From the NCBI GenBank assembly GCA_903949225.1, contig CAJAYZ010000411.1:1-6977 (forward strand): a stretch of DNA of 6,977 nucleotides, written 5' to 3'. Positions 1-5,079 of this stretch are shown here, piece by piece (within the stretch, counting starts at the first letter, position 1; each line of letters begins with the position of its first letter). A program made the position numbers and the translations under genes. The DNA comes from an uncultured Planctomycetaceae bacterium. Lineage in GTDB: Bacteria; Planctomycetota; Planctomycetia; Pirellulales; UBA1268. The notes beneath the pieces are model-generated. The model saw only the letters and a program-made list of their open reading frames with translations. It ran no database searches and was not told the origin of the DNA.

Positions 1-110
1 CCAGGCTCACCGGGAAGAGCCGGGAGGGCCACCGGCTGCGTGACGGCGGCAGGTCCCGATCGGTCATGGCCTTGGCGTAGGGGCGTTAGAAAGCGACGAA
101 GAAGCTTTGA
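1..110. other. Left-edge sequence, gene content unresolved
   Basis: No gene can be assigned with confidence. On the - strand an ATG at 67-65 opens a frame of 22 codons that is still open at the left edge (it begins MTDRDLPPSRSRW) and would be a gene divergent from pgk, but no clear Shine-Dalgarno precedes it. On the + strand a frame is open from the edge to a TAG at 78-80 and could be the tail of an upstream gene. Both frames share the same third codon positions, so GC at those positions cannot choose between them. Sequence left of the window would settle it. Confidence 0.3.
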
Positions 111-275
111 ATGAACCCTGAATATAGCCTGCAGACAGCCCCGGTTCAGCCGCTCACCGGGGCTGCCGGCAGGCCCCCGGCCTTGCCGTCGGGCTGCCGG
201 GGCGTAGATTCGCGGGACCGGTGGGCGGTGTCCGTCCCCGGGCCGAAGTTCCCCTCCACTCCAAGGACCGCCGCC
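111..275 (+). promoter_or_regulatory. pgk upstream leader with two hairpins
   Basis: This stretch precedes the chosen pgk start. A short AT-rich patch at about 105-128 (ending in TATAGC at 123-128) stands out in GC-rich surroundings and could be a -10 region, but no good -35 box sits at the right distance. Downstream is a perfect 9-bp inverted repeat, CAGCCCCGG at 136-144 with CCGGGGCTG at 157-165 (12-base loop), then a shorter one, CCCCGGC at 175-181 with GCCGGGG at 196-202. Neither is followed by a T tract. If transcription starts near 130 the hairpins lie in the mRNA leader; alternatively the first could end an upstream transcript. A function is not shown. Confidence 0.35.
263..267 (+). 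promoter_or_regulatory. Ribosome binding site of pgk
   Basis: AAGGA lies 8 bases before the ATG at 276. It supports the 276 start over the in-frame ATG at 111, which would add 55 residues not seen in this family. Confidence 0.7.
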
Positions 276-1481
276 ATGCCGAAGAAGACCGTCGCCGATC
301 TCGACCCCCGGGGCAAGACGCTGCTGGTGCGCGTCGATTTCAATGTCCCGCAGGACGATGCCGGCGCGATCACCGATGATCGCCGGATCCGGATGGCCCT
401 GCCAACGATTCGCTCGATCCTCGATCGCGGCGGGCGGGCGGTGCTCATGTCGCACCTCGGTCGTCCCGCTGGGAAGGGAGCGGAGCCGGCCTTCTCGCTG
501 GCCCCCGTCGCCAAGCGACTCGGCGAGCTCCTCGGTCACCCGGTCGCCTTGGCGACCGACACTGGCGGGCCGGACAGCCACGCCAAGCTCGCCGCCCTCC
601 CTGCCGGCGGCGTGCTCGTCCTCGAGAACGTCCGCTTCAACAAGGGGGAGAAGAAGGGGGATGACGCGGCCTACGTCGCCGGGCTCTCGACCCTCGCCGA
701 TGCGTATGTCAACGACGCCTTCGGCACCTGCCACCGCACCGAGGCGAGCATGCACGCCGTGCCGGTGGCGATGAAGCAGGCGGGCAAGCCGGCCGTCGTC
801 GGATTCCTCGTCGAGAAGGAGATTCAGTATCTCTCCGACGCGATCGGCAAGCCGAAGCGTCCGTTTGTGGCGATCATCGGCGGCAAGAAGGTGTCGGACA
901 AGATCGAGGTCATCAAGAACCTCCTGGCGATCTGTGATCACGTCCTCATTGGGGGCGCGATGGCCTACACCTTTTCGCTGGCCCAGGGAGGGAAGACCGG
1001 CAAGTCGCTCGTCGAGCCCGACAAGGTCGAACTCGCCAAGCAGCTCCTCGCCAGCGGCGGCGCGAAGCTCGTTCTCCCCGTCGACACCCACTGTGCCGAC
1101 GACTTCTCCGCTTCCGCCAACAAGAAGGTGGTGAAGGCAGGGGAGATCCCTGATGGCTTCGAAGGGCTCGACATCGGTCCGGCGACGGCGGCTGCCTACG
1201 CCGCGATCATCCGCACCGCCGGCACGGTGGTTTGGAACGGGCCGATGGGGGTCTTCGAGATGCCGCCGTTCGACGCCGGCACGAAGGCGGTCGCCGATGC
1301 GGTGGCCGAAGCCACGACGGCCGGTGGCGTGACGATCATCGGTGGCGGTGACTCGGCCGCGGCGGTCGAGCAGCTCGGCTACTCCGACCGCGTCAGCCAC
1401 GTGTCGACCGGTGGCGGGGCATCGCTGGAGATGCTCGAGGGGAAGGCCTTCGAGACCGTGGCTGTCCTCGACGAGAAGTGA
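276..1481 (+). CDS. pgk: Phosphoglycerate kinase
   Basis: This 401-residue protein is a complete phosphoglycerate kinase (EC 2.7.2.3), the cytoplasmic glycolytic enzyme that transfers phosphate between 1,3-bisphosphoglycerate and ADP to give 3-phosphoglycerate and ATP. The family signature LLVRVDFNVP is at residues 16-25, with Arg, Asp and Asn in place. Further substrate-site blocks follow in the N-terminal lobe: SHLGRP (59-64), ENVRF (117-121) and DAFGTCHRTEAS (147-158). The C-terminal nucleotide lobe has GGKKVSDK (202-209), GGAMAYTF (226-233), WNGPMGVFE (320-328), GGGDS (356-360) and STGGGA (377-382). Length is normal for bacteria and no key block is missing. The ATG at 276 is chosen because AAGGA lies 8 bases upstream and translation from there begins MPKKTVADLD, a typical PGK N-terminus. 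The gene seems to stand alone: no gap or tpi gene is visible, and a strong hairpin follows the stop by 21 bases. Identification is secure. Confidence 0.98.
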   Translation: MPKKTVADLDPRGKTLLVRVDFNVPQDDAGAITDDRRIRMALPTIRSILDRGGRAVLMSHLGRPAGKGAEPAFSLAPVAKRLGELLGHPVALATDTGGPDSHAKLAALPAGGVLVLENVRFNKGEKKGDDAAYVAGLSTLADAYVNDAFGTCHRTEASMHAVPVAMKQAGKPAVVGFLVEKEIQYLSDAIGKPKRPFVAIIGGKKVSDKIEVIKNLLAICDHVLIGGAMAYTFSLAQGGKTGKSLVEPDKVELAKQLLASGGAKLVLPVDTHCADDFSASANKKVVKAGEIPDGFEGLDIGPATAAAYAAIIRTAGTVVWNGPMGVFEMPPFDAGTKAVADAVAEATTAGGVTIIGGGDSAAAVEQLGYSDRVSHVSTGGGASLEMLEGKAFETVAVLDEK

Positions 1482-1502
1482 GCCTGCCGGAATGAAACGC
1501 GA

Positions 1503-1536
1503 CCGACCGTGCCCCCGGAGTCGGGGGCACGGTCGG
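1503..1536. terminator. Hairpin between converging genes, probable bidirectional terminator
   Basis: A perfect 15-bp inverted repeat (1503-1517 with 1522-1536) closes on a GAGT tetraloop. The arms begin CCGACCGTGCCCCC and are nearly all G/C pairs. It lies 21 bases after the pgk stop and 40 bases from the stop of the converging - strand gene, the expected place for a shared terminator. Neither side has a clean T tract (the - strand side reads GTTTCATT), so a classical intrinsic terminator is not proven; it may block read-through or protect both 3' ends. Confidence 0.75.
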
Positions 1537-1576
1537 CGTGCTGCTTCAGGCTCGAAGCCGCCCGTGGGGCGGCCGC

Positions 1577-3118
1577 TCAGAGGCCGGCTGTTTCCACTGG
1601 CCGGGCCGCTGGACGGCCGAGCGCCAGAGCGACGCCGGCGACGTGATCGCGATCGGCGCGGGAGAGGCGGGCCATCGGCACGGTCGTGTGCCGACCGCTG
1701 ACCTTTAGGATCCGCACTCGGTCGGCACGGACCTCGACGAGCCGCCCCTCGGTGCCGTGGCGGCCGGTGTCGTCGCGCCATTCCCGCGAGCGCTGGCCGG
1801 GGGTGTGGAGGACGTTGGCATCGAACGGATCGGATTCCGCCGGGGCTTCTTCCTCCATCGGCTCCCCTTCCTCGAGCGGCTCCCCTTCCTCGAGCGGCTC
1901 CCCTTCGATTCCCGGCTCCCCTTCCTGTCCCGGCTCCCCTTCCTGTCCCGGCTCCCCTTCAAACCCTTCCTCCATCGGTTCCTCGGTTGCCGGCTCGAAG
2001 CCGGAGTCATCCGAGGCCGGTGCGCCGCTGTCGTCTCCGAAGTCGTCCGCCGGCATCTCGTCGCCTTCGTCCATCGGCGCCTCATCGGGGATCCCGAAGT
2101 CATCGTCGCTGGCGGCAGGCGCCTCGAAGGCGTCGCTCGGGGGGAGGCTGTCCTCGGTGGCCCGGGGGCTTTCGAATGCCTCTGCGTCGTCGGCCGGAGC
2201 CTCGTCGAAGAGGTTGCGGCGCTTCGGCTGCGGCGTGCTCTCCACGTCTGCGTCATCGGCGACCGGCTCGTCGGCGGGGCTCGCATCGGCCGGCGTCTCG
2301 GCGCGCTCGAAGGCCTCGGCTTCCTCCATCGTCTCGGCGGGGGGCTCGTCGGTCGCCGTCTCGGCGGCGGTGTCCCCCTGCACGGTCTTCGGTTCCCACG
2401 GCTCGAGCACGGAGGAGGCCGGCTCGTCGGCGGGGCCCGGCTGGGCTGCCGCGGCAGGATCGCCAGAAGTGGTCGCCGCCGTGCCGGGGAGTTCGAGCGA
2501 GGTTGGGCTCTCGGATTCCGGTGTGGTCTCGACGCGCGTGTTCACGTCGCGCGTGGGGGGCACAGGGATTGCGATGGGCCGCTCTGTCCTGACAGGGCCT
2601 TCGTCGTTATCGATGACGTCGGAAGCCGGCGTCGGCACGCCGATCACTGACCCGCCGTCGATGACGGTTCCCTCGACGACTGTTCCGTCGAAGGCCATAC
2701 CAATCTCGGCGGACGATTCACCCTGGCAGGGATCACACGCGCAATCCCCAGCGTCGATCGCGCCCTGCTCGACAACCGTCCCTTCATCGATGACCGATCC
2801 TTCGTGGACGACCGTCTCCTCGTCGAAGATCGACCCTTCGACCGGCCCGGTCGTGATCCATGAGTCGAGGACCACCTCGGCGGGGGGCGCGGCGAAAACG
2901 GCAAACGGGGAGGGCGCCCCGAGCGGACGGTCGTCGATGACGATCGCGCCTGCCCAGCCGGGGAACGGCCCCGCTGCGCACGGCGGTGGGAACGCGGGGC
3001 CCCAGGCTACGGGCATGGCATGACGGTGGTGGTGGTGCCACCAGCCCGCCACCGCGGAGTCGATCGGGATCCAGAGCGTGAGCACGCCCACGAGCAGGCC
3101 ATGGAAGAATCGTCGCAA
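1577..3118 (-). CDS. Secreted acidic protein with EGEP repeats and C-terminal SHD1-like domain
   Basis: The 513-residue product has no known enzymatic role. Residues 1-24 form a signal peptide (Arg-Arg, a hydrophobic core LLVGVLTLWIPI, cleavage probably after AVA), so it is probably exported. The mature protein opens with WWHHHHRH. Residues 94-160 carry repeated short GTVV/GSVI segments around a CACDPC cluster (126-131). Residues about 190-425 are low-complexity, rich in Glu, Asp, Pro, Ala and Ser, and probably disordered; they include six EGEPxx units at 387-422. Residues 443-493 (from RSREWRDDTG to RADRDHV, including TTVPMARLSRAD) resemble the SLA1 homology domain 1, common in planctomycetal exported proteins. 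The start is a TTG at 3118: it has GAGG upstream, and the first in-frame ATG, residue 35, would remove the signal peptide. It runs divergently from the yidR-like gene and converges on pgk. The frame and domain are well supported; the cellular role is unknown, with binding or cell-envelope scaffolding only a guess. Confidence 0.88.
   Translation of the reverse strand: MRRFFHGLLVGVLTLWIPIDSAVAGWWHHHHRHAMPVAWGPAFPPPCAAGPFPGWAGAIVIDDRPLGAPSPFAVFAAPPAEVVLDSWITTGPVEGSIFDEETVVHEGSVIDEGTVVEQGAIDAGDCACDPCQGESSAEIGMAFDGTVVEGTVIDGGSVIGVPTPASDVIDNDEGPVRTERPIAIPVPPTRDVNTRVETTPESESPTSLELPGTAATTSGDPAAAAQPGPADEPASSVLEPWEPKTVQGDTAAETATDEPPAETMEEAEAFERAETPADASPADEPVADDADVESTPQPKRRNLFDEAPADDAEAFESPRATEDSLPPSDAFEAPAASDDDFGIPDEAPMDEGDEMPADDFGDDSGAPASDDSGFEPATEEPMEEGFEGEPGQEGEPGQEGEPGIEGEPLEEGEPLEEGEPMEEEAPAESDPFDANVLHTPGQRSREWRDDTGRHGTEGRLVEVRADRVRILKVSGRHTTVPMARLSRADRDHVAGVALALGRPAARPVETAGL
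1859..1960 (-). repeat. 18-bp tandem repeat, six copies, coding for EGEPxx units
   Basis: The 12-base core CGGCTCCCCTTC (+ strand) occurs six times at exactly 18-base spacing, starting at 1859, 1877, 1895, 1913, 1931 and 1949. The six bases after each core vary: CTCGAG twice, GATTCC, CTGTCC twice, then AAACCC. On the coding (-) strand each unit reads Glu-Gly-Glu-Pro plus two residues (GQ, GQ, GI, LE, LE, ME). The unit length is a multiple of three, so gain or loss of copies keeps the frame. Neighbouring identical units (CTCGAG pair, CTGTCC pair) point to recent duplications. A 12-base word, TTCCTCCATCGG (coding PMEE), lies at each end of the array, at 1850-1861 and 1967-1978. Confidence 0.95.
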
Positions 3119-3124
3119 GGAACA

Positions 3125-3128
3125 CCTC
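3125..3128 (-). promoter_or_regulatory. Ribosome binding site that supports a TTG start
   Basis: On the - strand GAGG is followed by six bases and then TTG (3118-3116), which opens the signal-peptide reading frame. The ATG visible just downstream (+ strand CAT-complement near 3102) is out of frame, so this site decides the start. Confidence 0.55.
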
Positions 3129-3358
3129 GTTCGTGCAGGGGAGAAAACAGGAGGTCCGGGTTCCGGAGACCGGGGCCCTCACGCCCGAGGCGCCACGACC
3201 GGATGCGGCGCGGCAGCGGGGCACAGGAGACCGACGGTCCCGAAAGCGTTCGCCGGCCCCCCTCCCTGGTCGACCGACGCGGCGCGTATGCTACCGGCGG
3301 GACCGGGCCGGTCGCAAACACCGGGCGGGCCCTCCTGCAGACCGCTCCGGGGGGCACG

Positions 3359-3400
3359 AAAAAAACGAGAAAGGCCGTGGTGGCTTGCGCCACCACGGCC
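3359..3400 (-). terminator. Intrinsic terminator on the - strand with no gene in front of it
   Basis: A perfect 12-bp stem (3373-3384 with 3389-3400, arms GGCCGTGGTGGC and GCCACCACGGCC) closes on a 4-base loop. Read on the - strand the stem is followed directly by TTTCTCGTTTTTTT (3372-3359), which gives the U-rich tail of a classical Rho-independent terminator; the + strand side has no T run. The direction therefore is leftward. No - strand gene lies to its right: the next gene that way is the + strand yidR-like gene beginning at 3744. It may end a small RNA or shield the SHD1-like gene from antisense transcription. Confidence 0.75.
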
Positions 3401-3465
3401 CTCGTGGATCGAACAGGTCGCCGCCTGCGAGCGGGGTAGATCGCTGCGAGACTGATGCGGATTGG

Positions 3466-3489
3466 GTCTGGGGCAAGCCCCGGACTTTT
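3466..3489 (+). terminator. Weak terminator-like hairpin on the + strand
   Basis: GTCTGGGG (3466-3473) pairs with CCCCGGAC (3478-3485) around the loop CAAG, with one G-U pair, and TTTT follows at 3486-3489. The G-U pair would be an A-C mismatch on the other strand, which favours the + direction. The stem is short and the T run is only four, so this is a candidate only. It could also be part of the structured stretch just downstream. Confidence 0.3.
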
Positions 3490-3541
3490 CTGGGAATCCG
3501 GATCAACGCTTTGGGTTTGGCACCTCCGACGGAATGCGGCG

Positions 3542-3620
3542 ACCGAATGTTCGAAGTTCGGTGTCACCAGGGAGGCCTTGGGCGGTCCTCCCGGGTGGCG
3601 GCCGCCGGAAGGATCCGGCG
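3542..3620. other. Cluster of three consecutive hairpins upstream of the yidR-like gene
   Basis: Three inverted repeats follow one another with only 2-5 bases between them: ACCGAA 3542-3547 with TTCGGT 3557-3562; 3565-3575 with 3587-3597 (CACC-GGGAGG against CCTCCC-GGTG, one mismatch, 11-base loop); and CGCCGG 3603-3608 with CCGGCG 3615-3620. Such spacing suggests a folded RNA on one strand, either a 5' leader of the yidR-like gene or the body of a - strand RNA ending at the terminator at 3359. In GC-rich DNA short stems also arise by chance, and I recognise no known riboswitch or RNA family. Confidence 0.35.
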
Positions 3621-3743
3621 ACACAAGAGTTTTCGTCAGACCGTCGGGGGGCCTTGAGTCGATTTCCAGCCTGCCCCTCTTTCCGGCATCTCCGTTTCAC
3701 CCCGCACCGTCCGGCCGGACCGCACGTCCGCCACGCTCGACCC

Positions 3744-5057
3744 ATGACCGAACGCCAGATCACCTGCGCCCCCCACGGCCATCTCCTCACCAACGCCGGG
3801 GTCTGGACCGCCGACGGGGAGTGGCTGGTGTACGACATCCGCTCGGATGCCGCCGGGGCACGCTTCGACGGGACGCGGATCGAATGGGTCGAGGTGGCGA
3901 CCGGGCGGGTCGAGGTGCTCTACGAATCGGTCGAGGGTGCCTGCTGCGGCGTCGTCACGGTGAGCCCCGTCGACGACCGGGTGGTGTTCATCCTCGGCCC
4001 CGAGCATCCCACCGCCGAGTGGTGCTACGGCCCCGCCCGCCGCCGCGGGGTGATCGTCCGCTCGGGCGCTCCCGGAGTCATCGAGCCCCTCGACGCCCGC
4101 GATCTCGTCCCCCCGTTCACGCCCGGAGCGCTGCGGGGGGGCACCCATGTTCATCAGTTCTCCCCCGATGGCCGGCTGGTGAGCTTCACCTATGAAGACG
4201 CGCTCCTCGACGCAGCGGCCGGAGCCGCGGGGCACCAGCGCAATCTCCGCGCGGTGGGGGTGAGTGTCTGTGGTCGGCAGGTGAGCGTGCCTCGCTCCCA
4301 TCCCCGCAACCACAACGGCGGTGCCTGGAGTGTCCTCGTCACCGATCTCGACGACGAGCCTCTCTGCGGCAGTGATGCGATCAGCCGGGCCTGCGAGGAG
4401 GCCTGGATCGGCGCCGCCGGATACCGCCGCGCCGACGGCAGCCGACAGCAGCGGGCTCTCGCCTTCCAGGGAACGGTCGTCACGCCGGACGGTGAAGCGA
4501 TCAGCGAGGTGTTCGTCGTCGACCTCCCCGGTGCCGACGAGCAGACCGGCGGCCTCGACATCCCCGCAAGCGGCCCTTTGGCCGGCACGCCGAAGACGCG
4601 GCCGCGCCCTCCGGCGGGGGTCGTCCAGCGCCGGCTCACGTTCACGGCTGGCGCCATCCATCCCGGGATCCAGGGCCCGCGGCACTGGCTGCGATCGAGC
4701 CCCGACGGCGAACGGATCGCGTATCTTGCCCGCGACGAGATCGGCGTCGTGCAGCTGTTCACCGTCAGCCCGCGCGGCGCGCCGCGGCCGCTGACGCGTC
4801 TCCACGCGAGCGTTGAAAGCGCCTTCACGTGGAGCCCTGCCGGCGACCGGTTGGCGTGCGTCATCGACGGCAGCGTGTGCCTCGTCGACGCCCGCGACGG
4901 GGAGATCTCGAGGCTCACGGCCCACAGCGGAGAGCCAGCGCCGCGGCCGGAGGCGTGCGTCTTTTCCCCCGACGGCCGCCGCGTCGCTTATGTGCGGCGG
5001 GTCGGCAGTCCTGCCGGGGAGTTCAATCAGCTGTTCACGGTTGACGTGCCGAACTGA
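3744..5057 (+). CDS. yidR: YidR-like DUF3748 (TolB-type) beta-propeller protein
   Basis: The 437-residue product matches, from memory, the DUF3748 family whose E. coli member is YidR (about 415 residues). Shared landmarks in order are QITCAPHGHLLTN (5-17), W-L-V-Y-D-I-R (27-33), VVTVSP and FILGPEHP (70-89), RRGVIV (100-105), FTPGALRGGTHVHQFSPDG (125-143), VSFTYED (146-152), EEAWIG (218-223), GVVQRRLTF (292-300), PRHWLRSSPDG (312-322) and CVFSPDGRRVAYV (405-417). The recurring SPDG-type turns are those of TolB/WD40-like propeller blades. There is no signal peptide, so the protein is probably cytoplasmic. Its reaction or ligand is not established. ATG 3744 is chosen because the family homology begins there; no Shine-Dalgarno precedes it, so it may be leaderless or poorly initiated. 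The frame stays open upstream to 3462, but that stretch looks noncoding. The sialidase-like gene starts 22 bases after the stop, suggesting one operon. Confidence 0.93.
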   Translation: MTERQITCAPHGHLLTNAGVWTADGEWLVYDIRSDAAGARFDGTRIEWVEVATGRVEVLYESVEGACCGVVTVSPVDDRVVFILGPEHPTAEWCYGPARRRGVIVRSGAPGVIEPLDARDLVPPFTPGALRGGTHVHQFSPDGRLVSFTYEDALLDAAAGAAGHQRNLRAVGVSVCGRQVSVPRSHPRNHNGGAWSVLVTDLDDEPLCGSDAISRACEEAWIGAAGYRRADGSRQQRALAFQGTVVTPDGEAISEVFVVDLPGADEQTGGLDIPASGPLAGTPKTRPRPPAGVVQRRLTFTAGAIHPGIQGPRHWLRSSPDGERIAYLARDEIGVVQLFTVSPRGAPRPLTRLHASVESAFTWSPAGDRLACVIDGSVCLVDARDGEISRLTAHSGEPAPRPEACVFSPDGRRVAYVRRVGSPAGEFNQLFTVDVPN

Positions 5058-5066
5058 CAAGCGTGC

Positions 5067-5073
5067 GGAGGAG
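5067..5073 (+). promoter_or_regulatory. Ribosome binding site of the sialidase-like gene
   Basis: GGAGGAG in the 22-base gap after the yidR-like stop gives a strong Shine-Dalgarno; GGAGG ends 8 bases before the ATG at 5080. It favours ATG 5080 over the in-frame ATG at 5107. Confidence 0.85.
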
Positions 5074-5079
5074 TTTTGA

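Larger units (their letters stand above)
3119..3743. other. Divergent intergenic region without a convincing gene
   Basis: These 625 bases separate the 5' ends of the SHD1-like gene (-) and the yidR-like gene (+), so both promoters should be here, but I see no clear -35/-10 pair for either. Several frames are open through it on both strands; all are rich in Arg, Pro and Gly, show no recognisable domain or ribosome site, and read straight through the hairpins, as expected of chance frames in GC-rich DNA. What stands out is structure: a terminator-like hairpin facing the - strand (3359-3400), a weaker one facing the + strand (3466-3489), and a cluster of hairpins (3542-3620). Confidence 0.6.

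Noticed and set aside
111..275. 55-residue N-terminal extension of pgk from the in-frame ATG at 111
   Set aside because: The added residues are Pro/Gly/Arg-rich, cross two hairpins and match nothing in the family; ATG 276 has AAGGA at good spacing and gives a normal 401-residue enzyme.
1859..1960. Regular repeat array as a CRISPR
   Set aside because: The 12-base core with 6-base variable parts is too short for CRISPR repeats and spacers, and it is in frame within a coding region.
1686..3023. Long + strand open frame (445 codons, Ser-rich) opposite the SHD1-like gene
   Set aside because: Its SPSSSG-type repeats are just the complement of the EGEP array. The - strand frame has a signal peptide, a ribosome site and a recognisable C-terminal domain.
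3406..3414. GTTCGATCC on the - strand, resembling a tRNA T-loop
   Set aside because: The flanking bases do not form a 5-bp T stem, and no anticodon arm or acceptor stem can be drawn around it.
3547..3558. TTCGAA palindrome as a possible LexA-type operator
   Set aside because: It does not fit the GAAC-N4-GTTC or CTGT-N8-ACAG patterns, and it is better explained as the loop of the 3542-3562 hairpin.
3462..3743. In-frame 94-codon upstream extension of the yidR-like gene
   Set aside because: It passes through the hairpin cluster, looks compositionally like noncoding DNA, and the family homology begins right at ATG 3744.
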